Below, in pieces: positions 40,668 through 52,221 of a stretch of 64,000 nt of DNA (the stretch's first letter is position 1; every line of letters begins with the position of its first letter). The notes under the pieces are model-generated. The model saw nothing but the letters and a program-made list of their open reading frames with translations. It did no database searches and was not told the DNA's origin. This DNA is from Garcia nutans (lineage: Eukaryota; Streptophyta; Magnoliopsida; Malpighiales; Euphorbiaceae): the NCBI GenBank assembly GCA_947685225.1, contig CANTUV010000008.1, positions 33,162,001 to 33,226,000 of the forward strand, in the 5' to 3' direction. The translations under genes were made by a program, and so were the position numbers.

Positions 40668-41118
40668 TGTAACGACCCTCCCCAACCAGGTCGGTATCCC
40701 AAGGTCGGTTGCCCAGCCCACTGGGTCCGCATGGTCCGCAGGAGGCAAGCGATCGCTACAGTACTGGACAGCCCTCGCGGCCCACCCAGCAGGAATTTGT
40801 TTATTTGGCCCCAAGGGGTCGCCTCCCTGGATCGAACTCCTGACCTCCCACTTAAGAGAGCCAGCGAGAACCATCCAGTACCATTTCTGCTACTAGCAGA
40901 AATGGTACTGGATGGTTCTCGCTGGCTCTCTTAAGTGGGAGGTCAGGGGTTCGATCCAGGGAGGAGACCCCTTGGGGCCAAATAAACAAATTCCTGCTGG
41001 GTGGGCCGCGAGGGCTGTCCAGTACTGTAGCGATCGCTTGCCTCCTGCGGACCATGCGGACCCAGTGGGCTGGGCAACCGACCTTGGGATACCGACCTGG
41101 TTGGGGAGGGTCGTTACA
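40668..41118. repeat. 451 bp near-perfect foldback (MITE-like) in gag
   Basis: Ends TGTAACGACCC...GGGTCGTTACA. The two ~222 bp arms are almost exact reverse complements (I see about two mismatches) meeting at CTGCTACTAGCAG near 40893. Flanks share ACCAA (40662-40666 and 41118-41122), and gag homology resumes in frame afterwards, so it is an insertion. Each arm contains GGTTCGATCC, a B-box-like pol III motif. It encodes nothing; mirrored ORFs across it are artefacts of the palindrome. It could be a DNA-transposon MITE or an inverted dimer of a tRNA-like SINE. Confidence 0.82.
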
Positions 41119-41240
41119 CCAATAGCAATCCTTTGCCTGAATTTGGAAGAATGCCACCACCAGCAACCTTCATGGTAGGAAGAGGATTGGAGGAAGATTT
41201 TTTCTTATCCTCTTTCCAAGATAAGAGTACTCAATGAACT
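41119..41240 (+). pseudogene. gag tail after the foldback
   Basis: Resumes gag homology (SNPLPEFGRMPPPATFMVG and FLSSFQDKS), matching the minus-strand gag near residue 430, and then diverges completely near 41236. Confidence 0.7.
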
Positions 41241-43500
41241 TCTCTTAACTTGAACGTTGCTCTTCTATTTTGCCTTCTTTAAATATTTAATTTGAACAAT
41301 TATATTTTTTAAATTAAGAATTATTTGAATAAATTACTTTTATCAAAATTTTTGTTGGTATTTGTTCATTTTGGTGCTCAACTGATGACAAATTTAGCTT
41401 GATATATATAAATTAGCATATCTATGCATCGTGATTTGAATGAGTTTACTAGGTAAGGGAATTGTTCTATAGCATTGAGTTGTGTATGCTTAATTAGAGA
41501 GGGCTTCTACATAATTACCTTTGTCTAGGTCCTAGTCAGTCTCAGAACATGCTTTGATGGACTTTCGAGGAAAAATTGAACTATGCTTATTTAAGGGAGA
41601 GATGATCTAGGCATTGTTTGATTAGCCAACAACTAATATCCACCCAATAAAATATCAATCCCCAGTTGTCCCTTTGAGCCTTTAAAAGATTTTAGCTTGC
41701 TTTTTTATTAGATTGTAAACCCCGATAACCTACCTGAGCTGTTGTGATACTTTTGACAAGTCTTATGACTACTAAGGTGAAGAGGCAAAAAGATAAAAGA
41801 AAGTAATGCATAACCAAGACCATAAGGATAGTTGATGTTCTCAAGACCATAAGGGTAGTTGAAGTTCACTTGATACTAGACCTAATATCTCCAATTTATT
41901 AAGATGATATTAGGGAAACAAATGATTTATCTTTGTTAAAATAAGACTCACTCTACTCCACCCATCCATAAATAGAAGTATAGAATGGTGCAAGCAAGAT
42001 AATACTTTTAGAGTTGGACCCAAAAAAAAAGAGAAGAAAAAGAACAAAAAGAAAAAAAAAGCAAAAAGAAAAAGAAAAAGAAAAAGAAAAAAAGAAGAAA
42101 AGAAGAAAGAAACAAAAAAATAGGTCCTGAGTTTGTGAAAAAGGAAAAGATGAATATCATTTTAATCAATTCTATATTTCTTCAAAGGAGATAGAAGGAA
42201 ATTGGAGTCTAGCAAGATTGCTCCCAGCTACCTAAGGTTCCAACAAGAAGTTTATAGTGTGAAGGTTTTTCCATTGTGTCACATCAGCTCCAGCTCAAAG
42301 ATGGTCTTCATTTAACCCGTGTCCCTTATAGACTCCGTTTCAAACCTATTAAAGACTTGTTGATCTCTCTTAGTAGGTAGAGTCTATTTGTGGATATAGT
42401 TTGAATAAGCTTGCATATGAGATAGATAATATTTAAACTCAATGAGACCTTTTGGCTTAGTAATGTACATATGCCTATCTGAAGTGCAACAGTTCTTACT
42501 CAAATAGAAATGATTCCCGAGTTTAGTACAGTAACTAGAGTTGTTATGTTATAGATATGTTAATTTGGAAAATCAAGTCCTGAGGTAAATTGACATTGAT
42601 TTGGCAAAGCCAATATTTGATTTCAAAACCAAAATTCAAAATCCAAAAAAAAAGAAGAAAAAAAATTCCTACAAAGCCTTCAAGTTAAGGGAAGTATGTC
42701 AAACCGTTGAACCTCAAAGGACACATTGGGAAAGTAAATGATTATTGGCAATGTTATGAAGATGCTACCAATTGACGTGCTGAATTATAATTTGAAATGG
42801 ATGTATCTCTGCTACTTGGGCCTCCACTACTCATGTTTTCATTCTCTTAAAGGTAAAAGCCATAAATGTGAAGCCTTCTATCATTCCAATGCAAGACCTG
42901 AACGAGCATCTGAAAGAGCCAATGAGAGCACTTCAGCTGTTCACCTCAGTCTAATGAGTCAATGGAACCACTGTAAGTATCATCCATGCATACCATGAAT
43001 ACATGAGCATATCATAATGCATTTTGTTGTATTGTATTGTCTATTCTTTATCTCTATGAAGAAAAGATGAAGCGGATATGGAGTCAGGGGACATGGAAGG
43101 CCCATTGCTTGAAGAAGCTCTAGTCATTTTGCAAAGGAAGAAAAGCATGCTTGTCCGAAGAAACTAGACAATATACAAACATCAATATAAACCTTCATAA
43201 GAAAAATCAATGGTTTGAGCCTACACAGGGGCAAAGTTTCTCCTTTTAAATTTTTGAGTTTATGCATGTACAAAATATTTTCAGACTCACTATCAATAAT
43301 TTGCCACGCAGGGGGCAAGGAGAAGATATAAGGGCAAGCTAAAAATAGCTGAATTGGCCAGCTAAAAAATAGCTAAATTTTTTCAAATGGAACAACAAAA
43401 AGAATGGAACATTAGAACTATCAAAAGAATGAAGATGCAAAAGACAAAAGATCAGTCCAGCTAGAAGAGCTAAAGCCAATATAGGACAAAAATTCCAATG
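41241..43500 (+). other. non-coding interior of non-autonomous Tat
   Basis: About 2.3 kb with no ORF of note and no similarity to the pol genes here. It includes a purine-rich tract of AAAG/AAGAA (42019-42118). It replaces the whole pol region. Confidence 0.6.
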
Positions 43501-43795
43501 GATAAAGATCCATGTTTCAAGGGTAAAGACCCGATCTCCAATGGATAAAGATCCATGTTTCAAGGGTAAAGACCTTATCTCCAATGGATAAAGATCCATG
43601 TTTCAAGGGTAAAGACTCGATCTCCAACAGATAAAGATCCATGTTTCAAGGGTAAAGATCCGATCTCCAATGGATAAAGATCCATGTTTTAAGGGTAAGT
43701 GCCCAATCTCCAATGGATCCATGTTTTAAGGGTAAAGTCCCAATCTCGAATGGATAAAGATTCATTTTTGGTGGGCAAAGACCTACATTCCATTA
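43501..43795 (+). repeat. 43 bp tandem repeat
   Basis: About seven units beginning GATAAAGATCCATGTTTCAA and containing GGGTAAAGACCCGATCTCC, the last two decayed or shortened. Such 3' tandem repeats are typical of Tat elements and can seed satellites. A related sequence on the minus strand occurs near 63830-64000. Confidence 0.85.
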
Positions 43796-43854
43796 AAGAA
43801 TGGAACAACCAATTAAGCCAGAATTCTCAATTGATAAAAGGTCAGTCAAATCCA

Positions 43855-44170
43855 GTTTCAAGTCAAGCATCTAAATCAGTTTTGGGTCGAGAACCCAAAT
43901 TCAGTCTTTAATCGAGAATCCAAAATCTAGATTAGGATCGAGCACCTAAAATACAATCCCGGCTCCAAACACCCAAACTTAAATTCAGTCTCAAGTCCAG
44001 GTACCCAGTCTCGGGTCGAAGTACCCAAAATCAATTTAATCTTTTTCGGGTCTAAGTACCCAAATCAAATTCAGTCTCGGGTCCAAGGACCCAGTCTCAG
44101 GTCCAAATACTCAAATCAAATCATTTTTTAGTCCAGAACTCATCCGGGTCGAGAACCCATCCTCATCCAA
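43855..44170 (+). repeat. GTCTCGGGTCCAAATACCCAAATC-type repeats
   Basis: Degenerate 25-40 bp units alternating CGGGTCxA and xACCCAAA. Complement-strand relatives fill 59700-60210 and 63400-63760. Confidence 0.78.
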
Positions 44171-44228
44171 AATCAGCTCAAAACTTTTGTTGCTTTTCAC
44201 TCTCTTCTACTGAAGTCTCAGATCGTTC

Positions 44229-44243
44229 AAGCAAGGGGCAAAC
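44229..44243 (+). promoter_or_regulatory. polypurine tract of non-autonomous Tat
   Basis: AAGCAAGGGGCAAAC immediately before the 3' LTR. The minus-strand relatives at 59666-59681 and 63379-63394 have the same tract. Confidence 0.72.
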
Positions 44244-46186
44244 TGTAGACCCTTAATTTTTGACCCAGTCCAGTCCAATGATTTTAAAACAGTCCAAAAT
44301 AATTTTTATGGTATTTATTAATTATTTAATAATATAATATTTATTTTAATTTTAATAATATTTATTATTTATTTTAATATTATAATATTTATTTTATTTA
44401 TTATTTATAATATTTATTTAATTTATTATTTATTTTTATAATATTTATTTTTTTTATTTTATTTTATTATTTATTTTTAATAATATAATTAATAATATAA
44501 TGTTTATTTTTTAAAAAATAAAAAATAATAATGAAAAGTAAAAATCGGACAAATCGGCGAATGATGCAATGCTAGGCAGTGGCCGCGTGGCAAGCCAGTT
44601 CACTGCAGGCCAGGCCTGTGGCGAATCTTGCAATAATCCTCGCCAATGCCCCCGCAGCGTCCTAGCTGCCCGTGCCAACGCGTTGGCCGATTTTTTGCCG
44701 AAACCTTATTAACTTCGGATTATTTTTTATTTCCTTAACCACTTTAATTTTCCTTAACCAAATGTTATGAGGTTTATTATTTTCCTATAAATAAGATGTT
44801 AAAAGAATTATTCAGGGACTTTTCTAGGCAACTTTGGGCGGCAACAATTAAAACAAAAAAAGGGTGGCAGCTATTAGGAATTTTCAGCAGAGTGCAACCT
44901 TCACGAACATTTAACTTGAACGGACTATTGAACTCCAATAACTCTTAACAAAAGGAAGCAGTGGTGAGCATGCTTTCAACTTTGGAATTGGAATAAATTT
45001 TCATGCAGTAAAAGAACACAGAAAAGATTAAACAAGACAGCAGGCAAAGAAATTTAACAAGGCAGTAGTTGAGCATATTGTCTTGTTCCTAATTACACCA
45101 ATAAATACAAGGCCGGTGCAAACATTCCATTTGGATCAAAAGTTTGATTATTGGTGGAATCAACAAATGAAGGTGCGTCCCTAAAATTAAATTTATTTAA
45201 ATACATCATATTAAGTTTTAGTGATTATTCATATCTTTCATGCAAAGCAAATACCACAAATAACTATATCTTTCCCAACATAAATAATTTTAGTCATATT
45301 TTCATAAAACTAAATTTCCATAAACCTAAACCCTAATTTGAATAACATAGTAGCCATTACTCCTTTTAAAATAATAATTATAGTTTTTTTTAATTAAAAC
45401 CCTATCTTTATTTTTCTAAACCCTAAAAACCCCTCACTTGGTTCAAGAAACCATAATTTAAGATGTAAACCTAAATTTATATGTTTATTGCTTTATTTAG
45501 TTTAGATTTGATTTTGTGGTTTATTATATGTTTTGACGACCGATTTATTTGATTTTGATATTTGGTTTATTTAATTTATCATGGATGAATATTTTCTTGA
45601 TTATTATTTGTTTATTAAAATTGTAAGAGGTATGTTTCCATGGTTGTGCACCTCATTAATTAAGCTTCATATAATTTAAATTATTTTCATATTTTGGGAT
45701 TAATGTAAAGGGTATGTCTTTACCCTTTGGTGGGTGTCGTACTAGTTTAGACATTGGATGATGTAAGGACATGTTTTCATCCTAGGATGGGTGTCCATTT
45801 ATTTATTATGTTCGAACATTGCTATAATTTTTAATAAAGTATTTATTTATCCTCATGATTACATGTATTATGGATAATATTATTATATTTAAGAATTTTA
45901 TAATATTAAAACCTGAAAAGGAGGCCGATTTCAATGAACCGAGCACTGTGGGAGTATTGGGCCATTTCTCACCTTCCCCATGCGTCCCTAACTTTTTGAA
46001 CCCAATAGGGGGTTAGGGATTTCTTAGGAATCGGGTCATCCATTTCTTTCTTTTTCCCTGCCTGTCCAGGTGGCGACAACATATTCTCTAAACTTAGGCC
46101 CGTGTTCTCTAAGGCCCCGAGCCTAACAGTGCCAAAGTCACAAGAACTATTCCATGTGGGAGTGGAATAGAAAATCTCTGCTCACA
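44244..46186 (+). mobile_element. 3' LTR of non-autonomous Tat (1943 bp)
   Basis: TGTAGACCC ... GCTCACA, directly followed by the CATAC duplication. It diverges from the 5' LTR by many substitutions and small indels, so the insertion is not recent. Confidence 0.87.
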
Positions 46187-46317
46187 CATACACAACAGTA
46201 GTAGGAATAGGGGAAGTGTTAAAAATTAAAAATTTCACAGTTTGTCCTAAAACAATCATGGTTAATTTTCCATTTCTAACATCAATCAAAGTATTAGTTG
46301 TAGCATAAAAGGCCTTC

Positions 46318-46794
46318 TTAGCAAAATTGTGTGTTTAGAATCCTTACGTAATTTTCCCCCATATCCAAGACAATGAAATCAATAGAAACAATCAAACCTC
46401 CTACCTGAACTAGAACATCCTCTATGATTCCCTTAGGGTATCTAGAAGTTCTGCCTGCAAGCTGCAATACCATTTTAGTTGGTTTAAGTTTCATTAGCTC
46501 TAATTTTAAATAAATGGAATATGGCATCAAATTTATACTAGCTCGAAGGTCAAGCATGCCAGTGGTTTCTTTCCCATTCTCCATAGAGATATTAACTATA
46601 AAACTTCCAGAATCCTTTAGCTTAGGAGATAACTTTTGTTGTAAAACAGCACTTGTTACTTTCAAGACTATCAACTTTTCATTCAATTCATACCTTTTAT
46701 TTTTAGAGTTTAGTTCCATAAAGAATTTAGCATAAGCTGGCATATTTTTTATCACCCTAAGTAAGGAGAGATTTATTCTTACCCTTGAGAGCAT
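46318..46794 (-). pseudogene. Athila protease region
   Basis: Contains LSPKLKDSGSFIVNISM, the active-site region GMLDLRASINLMPYSIYLKL and TRYPKGIIEDVLVQV-like wording (here TSRYPKGIIEDVLVQVGG), then IDFIVLDMGE. The family motif is DxGAS; here it reads DLRAS, so the active site is damaged. It ends at a stop before the expected GRPFL segment. Confidence 0.82.
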
Positions 46795-47310
46795 GCTAAA
46801 AATTTTAGAAAATTATTTATCTTGCTTCTCATTTTTTAACTCACTTGGGAAAGGAATTGGTGGTCTATAAGAATTTTGAGATTTTTGCAACTTTGGTGAA
46901 CTAGATGCCTCCTCGCTCTCCTCCTCCTTTGATTCACTTGGTCGGTCTTGGCTTCTTTGCATTTCCTCAAAATTTTCTTAAATTTTTCCTGCATACAAAG
47001 AATCACCGATTTTGTTATCAATTACCTTACCACTTCTCAAGGCTATGATTGCATTGGCTTACTCTGGTTGACTTGAAAATTTTCCTTTTTAATGAGCATG
47101 AAGTTGGTTAGCCAATTGACCAACTTGCATTTCAACCTTCTTCAATAATGCTTCCAAAGAGTCAATCCTTTTATTGTTCAATTATTGATTTTGTATGCTT
47201 GCTTGAATGAAAGCATTCAAGTTTTCTTCCATTATGGGTTTCTTAGGTTGATCCTGATGTGAAGATTGTCCTTGAATTTGAGGACCTCTTTGATAAGGTT
47301 GTAAAGATTG
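46795..47310 (-). pseudogene. degraded Athila gag-protease spacer
   Basis: Homology is suggested by basic and coiled-coil-like short frames, but many stops are present. I see no separate gene. Confidence 0.45.
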
Positions 47311-47679
47311 CTAAGGTGGAATGTGTTGTTGATTCTTCCAAGAGAAATTTGGATGATTTCTCCAACCAGGATTATAAGAATTGGAAAATGGATTATTTCT
47401 CCCTCTTTGTTGGAAACCTTCAAAGGCATAGATTTGTTCTTGCCCATCTTGACATTGATCAAAATTTGCAGAGCACATATTTGCATTATAGCCTACAACA
47501 CCACATGATGCACATGTTTCTTGACTTGACATAGGCAAGTTTTCTCTAGAATTTATTAATTTTACTTGCCTTATGAACTCTGCTATTTGTCTTGCCATTT
47601 CTAAATTTGCATTCCACTTAAAGGTTCCTCTACACCTTTCTCTAATTCTTCTGCTGTGAATTTGCTCCCAACATTTCAA
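47311..47679 (-). pseudogene. Athila nucleocapsid
   Basis: Holds a Cys-rich knuckle remnant CASCGVVGYNANMC and the hallmark SYNPGWRNHPNFSWKN near the end, both typical of Athila gag. It would bind genomic RNA. It is separated from the capsid part by about 240 bp of broken sequence. Confidence 0.82.
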
Positions 47680-47918
47680 ACAATCTCACCGTTTAAGTAG
47701 CTATCTTTTCACCAATTGCACCCCGTGCTGCATTATCCACTGTATTTTGGCTTTGCTGAGTGAGCCCATCATAAAAGAATTGATTGAGCAAATGTTATGG
47801 ATAAAAAATTATGATGGTATTGGAACAACAAAGATTTGAAGTGATCTCACGCCTCATGAAATGGTTCTCCATCCAATTGGGTAAATGTTGCAATACTCCC
47901 CCTAAGCTCCTTTATTTT

Positions 47919-48212
47919 CTAATGTGAATAGAACTTTACCATAAATTTGTTATAAACTTTGGTCCATGAGGTTAATGAATTTTCTGGTAAAGTCATCAAC
48001 CATGTCTTTGTCCTATCCTTCAAACTGTATGGGAAACACCTCATTTTAAGCTCATCTTCCGATAATGCTTGTAAAGGGAATGTATGAAAGGTTGTATAAA
48101 AATCATGAATGAAGTTGAGCAGATCTTCATTTGGCATTCCATGAAAAGAGGGCAGCATACTATAATGAGTATTTTTCAGTTCATAGTTTCTTGCAGCATT
48201 GTTCAACAATAT
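47919..48212 (-). pseudogene. Athila gag capsid fragment
   Basis: Reads SMLPSFHGMPNEDLLNFIHD, then an ALSEDELKMRCFPYSLKD stretch and TWLMTLPENSLTSWTKVYNK, the capsid core of Athila-type gag. Its N-terminal residues up to NNAARNYELK are genuine; upstream the frame runs into the inserted LTR, so the apparent start there is not real. Confidence 0.82.
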
Positions 48213-49409
48213 TGTGAGCAAGGATTTTCGCTCCTGCATTGAATTAGGATTTTAGGGTTTAGATTTAAAAACTTGGGTTTTAGGGTTTTGAGAAACTAAT
48301 ATTATTGTTATTTTTATTTTTAGAAAGATTATAACTACGGTCTAGTTTAAATTAGGGTTTATGGTTTAAATAAATTAGGGTTTATAATTTATAAAAATAA
48401 TGCAGTTTAAATAAATTAGGGTTTGGAATTTCTTAAATAGAATACTTAAATAGCTATTGTGAATTCAAAAATTAAAATCCAACATCCATTGATTTTATTG
48501 GATTATTGCACAGATTTTTAGAGTTACAATTATCAATTTTAATGGATTAATTGCTACTAGATGAAGATGATTACTACATGATGGATTAACAATTACTACC
48601 GAATATTTAAACACTTGCAAAACGATGATAAAAGCTAATTATTGTAATTCTTAAATGAATTAAATAATGAAACCAAACCTCCATTTGCTGGCTCCCCCAA
48701 TTTGAACGTGAGAATCAAACTTAGTGCTTGTCACTACTTGAATCAACTTTGTTATTGGTGGAGAAAACAACTGCCTATGACAATTATTGTGTCCTAGCTC
48801 TTTCTCAATTGCTTATTAATAACTAAGGTTTGATAAAACTGTCGTTCTTTTCCTTTTGCTAATTTCTTAATTAAGGCTCTATGTCCTCCAAAATTCCAAA
48901 AATCCTCTGAATAAATTTTCAAAAGTCCCTGAATAACTCCTCCCCCAAGTCCATGTTTAAAGCTTATTATTTATAGGAAATTAAAACAAAAACCTATTTT
49001 AATAAGGAAATAAATAAAAAACAGTTCTGGAAATATTAATATTCCCGAGTAAAAATCAGTTTTGGCGAAAATTGGCCAACGCGATAGAGTGCTGGGCTGC
49101 GGGCCAGCGAGAGGCTGCGGGCGAGCACGAGGTACTGCGAGGATTGGCGAGACATGTTGTGATGATTGGCATGGTTACGGGCCGGCTGTTGTGCATATTG
49201 GGGCGCTAGGGTCTGCGAGCTGCTATTGGCCGTGCCGCAATTCGCCACAGGCCAAGGCCTGCAAGGATTTGCTTGTCGCTCTGCTGCGCGTCGTTCGCTG
49301 ATCCGTATGATTTTTATTTTTTATTAAAAATAAATATTATATTTATTTTTATTTATTTTTCTTTTTCTACATTAAATAATAAATATTATATTATTAAAAG
49401 AAGTAATAA
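48213..49409 (-). mobile_element. 3' LTR of a Tat-type element, inner piece
   Basis: On the minus strand it ends AAATCCTTGCTCACA at 48213. A GC-rich block (49070-49300, with GGCCAACGCG and GCGGGC motifs) precedes a CTATAAATAA box (48976-48967). The outer start of this LTR lies at 59665, beyond chromovirus copy 3. The left target flank is AATAT (48208-48212). Confidence 0.72.
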
Positions 49410-49936
49410 TGTAACACCCCTTCCCGACCTACATATGTAAGCTGAGTAGAGGTGCCACACTAACCTAATGTTGCTACCAATTTTACTTAGTCAAATTTTA
49501 GTTCCGATTTTTACAAAATTTTTGCCATAGTTTCGCCTAAAAATTGAGTCCCAAGTGTCGACAAAACCGATTTTTTTCTTATTTTTAAAAACATTTTACA
49601 CAAACCAATGCAAACAAAATCATTCTCAGTACACTCCCAATAAATCCCCCTTGTAACCTCAACTACAACCTGCAAAAAGGATTTACACTTCTAGTACAAC
49701 ATAAAATAAAGGTTTTGTGACAACCCCCATATTTAAATATTACACAGCGGAAGTTATAAAATATTTACATATTTACAAATTCATATACATCAAAACCCAA
49801 GTTTTACAACACATAAAATTTATACATGATTGGCAAGTCTGCTCTGATCTTTAAGCTCCCAAAATGGATTCTTCAAGGTCTACTCTCACTAGGTCTTGAT
49901 GAACTCTCGGGTTCAACTCTATCCACTCTATTACCT

Positions 49937-49974
49937 GCGCGATTAAACACTATCGCGCTAAGCCAACGGCTTAG
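49937..49974 (-). promoter_or_regulatory. double hairpin, copy 3 LTR
   Basis: Minus strand: CTAAGCC-GTT-GGCTTAG (49974-49958), then GCGCGAT, an 8-nt loop, ATCGCGC (49958-49937), then AGGTAA. The second LTR has it at 57086-57049. Confidence 0.62.
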
Positions 49975-50294
49975 TAAGATAAAACATGCTAATAGTATGC
50001 TTTAATGCAATACAATGCCACATATGCTATTGATAAGATCAACATTATAAATATAAAGTTAACACATAATTATGCATTTCACAAATCATAGTCATATGAG
50101 CATACCACATTTCAACATCTTTCCACATTCAACATTACTCAACAACCAACATCTTATTTCATTAACTCATAACATTATTTAGGACATTCATATAACCTTG
50201 ACACCTATGGGCCCAACAAGTATTTAATACGATATTCAGAGTTCAGAGTTACTGCTTTGGTTCATAGTCACAATAATCACGCCCGTAGGCAAGT

Positions 50295-50457
50295 GTAACA
50301 GACGCAGTCTCTTGGATCATCAACTCAACACATATGAGGAGATCCTCAACCCGGCAAGACTGTTACAAATCATATATCTCATAGTGTAACAGACCCAGTC
50401 TCTTGGACCATCAACTCAACACCTATGAGGAGGTCCTCAACCCGGCAAGACTGTTAC
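50295..50457 (-). repeat. two LTR cassettes, copy 3 3' LTR
   Basis: Units 50295-50366 and 50386-50457 with GTAACAG/CTGTTAC ends. The inner spacers (ATCAACTCAACACNTATGAGG) differ from copies 1 and 2 while the borders are kept. The 5' LTR has them at 57407-57478 and 57498-57569. Confidence 0.8.
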
Positions 50458-52176
50458 CTTTCATCATTTCTTAGGCATGCCACCCAAATCCAGAACTCTG
50501 AAACTGAATAACATATTAAACAAACAATTCATTTCCATTCTCAATTCTCATCACATTTAGGCAAACATGCCTTCTTTCTTTCAATTACATCATCTTAGCC
50601 AATAACAATGGCTTCACATTTCATTTCACAATATAACATCTCATTATTCAAGTATATATATATATATATATCTCATCCATGATCACATTATATCTCACAT
50701 AGCATCATTCATAAATATCAACATTTCATTCCACATTACTCATGAAACACATTACCATTCACAATGCACAACATAACATTGTTCAATCTCAACAATGCAA
50801 TTAGGGCAAAGAACAATTGATTATAACATTCATTGATTCAAGTGTGTTTAAAGTGTTTAGGGTTAGGTTTAAGGACCAACCTACCTTTGGAAAACCAAAG
50901 CAATGCAAGAAGAACAAAGAATTAAAACCCTAACCATAAATAGTACATTCTGGTTTTAAACTCCATTTTATCCTTATTTTGAAAAATTGTATAAAATAAT
51001 CTACTTGACTAAAAATTCTAAAATTTTTACAGAATTTAGTTTTGTATCTTAAAATCATCCCTTTAAAATTTCAGATCAAACTGAACACAAAATCTTGGTC
51101 AAATAGTTCACCTAACCAGACTGCCCCAATTGCCCTGCATCCTGGCAGCAGTTCTGAACTTTGTGAATTCCATAAATCAAATTCAATCAACGTGGTTCCA
51201 AATTATTTTTCTCAAATACTAGACTCACTAAGAAACAACATATCCAAAATTCGATTGGATATAATTTTTCTACATTTTATTAAAAATCACGAAATATAGC
51301 TGTCCCAGTTAAGGTACCTGCTGGAACAGGTCTAATGAAAATAATCTTTCTAAACTCATAACCATTCCAAAATCGAATCAACATATTTTTCAGTCATTCT
51401 AGATTCATAGAGGCACAACATATCAAAAATTCACTTCAAGAACATTTTTCTAAAATTAATTAAAAATCATACAAGTCACAGCCTTTACTAATCCTAAAAC
51501 AGAAACAATTTCACTAAACACCAATCTTACTCTTCCATCACCAACACCAACCCAACTTCTCATCTATCAAGCAAAATCAATACTTACAATCATACCATAA
51601 GCAACTTAATCATACCACTTCAAAAGAATTGAAGAAATTAGAGAAAAGATCTTACCTTAGTTAAAAACTTCTTAAAGCAACACTTGAACACTTAATCTTT
51701 CTTCAATTTAAGCTTGAAATCATCAAAACCATCACTTGTCTCTTTCTTTCTCTTTGGCTATGGAGGGCCGGCCATCAACAAGAAGAAGAAAAAGAAATGG
51801 TGAAGAAAACACAAGTCAAACCTTCTTTAAATATCCACCATGTGATTTTATCCAAGCAATTACCAAAGTGCCCTTATTCACATAATTATCTTTTTGTCTT
51901 ATATGTGCCCAATTAAGTAATTTACCAATCTCAAATAAATATCTTCTCTTGCCTTGACCAAGCCTTTTGACCACTTTATATGTCATATATATTAACATAT
52001 ACACAACATATAAATTTGTCTCTAAACCCTATTTCTTCCCAAAATACATATACATATACTTTCTCTTCTCAATTTCTTTTCTCTTACAATTTAACACATA
52101 TATTCAATCCAATATATAACAATAACAACAACAACAATATGCAAAACTTCCAGGGCATAAATGAGGATATTACAAT

Positions 52177-52187
52177 TCTCCCCCTCT
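52177..52187 (-). promoter_or_regulatory. polypurine tract, copy 3
   Basis: AGAGGGGGAGA on the minus strand, directly before the 3' LTR. A second copy is at 59291-59301 beside the duplicated internal end. Confidence 0.85.
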
Positions 52188-52221
52188 AAAAAGAAAATTT
52201 CGTCCTCGAAATTACCTGATA

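Larger units (their letters stand above)
36396..46186 (+). mobile_element. non-autonomous Tat element, gag only (TSD CATAC)
   Basis: Flanked by CATAC at 36391-36395 and 46187-46191. LTRs are 36396-38298 (1903 bp) and 44244-46186 (1943 bp). Inside are a PBS, a leader, a broken gag, a 451 bp foldback insertion and about 3 kb of non-coding sequence with tandem repeats, but no PR, RT, RNase H or integrase. It must have moved with enzymes of a relative such as the element at 6563-26404, whose gag, PBS and LTR ends it shares. Confidence 0.87.
46187..48212 (-). mobile_element. Athila element fragment: gag and protease
   Basis: The right piece of the Athila element. It reads, on the minus strand, gag capsid, nucleocapsid, a degraded spacer and protease. 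It is entered at 48213 by the LTR of another Tat-type element and left at the CATAC duplication. Confidence 0.83.
49410..52174 (-). mobile_element. 3' LTR of copy 3 (2765 bp)
   Basis: On the minus strand it starts TGTAATATCCTCATTTATGC at 52174 and ends GGTGTTACA at 49410. It holds a GTAAGA donor-like site (51655), two degenerate ~170 bp repeats (51118-51480) instead of GC palindromes, two cassettes (50386-50457, 50295-50366) and hairpins (49974-49937). Confidence 0.93.

Noticed and set aside
40930..40975. tRNA gene from GGTTCGATCC B-box in the foldback arm
   Set aside because: No cloverleaf or anticodon arm can be drawn around it. At most a tRNA-derived SINE remnant.
40599..41178. Four overlapping ORFs of 88-104 codons on both strands with matching products
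   Set aside because: They are mirror images produced by the 451 bp palindrome. No start context, no known domain, and they run into broken gag.
42019..42118. Purine-rich AAAG/AAGAA tract as a polypurine tract
   Set aside because: It lies 2.1 kb from the LTR. The real tract is at 44229-44243, adjacent to the LTR.
43501..43795. Regular 43 bp repeats as a possible CRISPR array
   Set aside because: No distinct spacers, units are contiguous, the setting is a plant retroelement 3' region, and no cas genes exist.
51042..51299. 85-codon ORF repeated identically at 58156-58413
   Set aside because: Lies in both LTRs of the young copy 3. Identity reflects LTR identity, not coding constraint, and the product has no recognisable domain.
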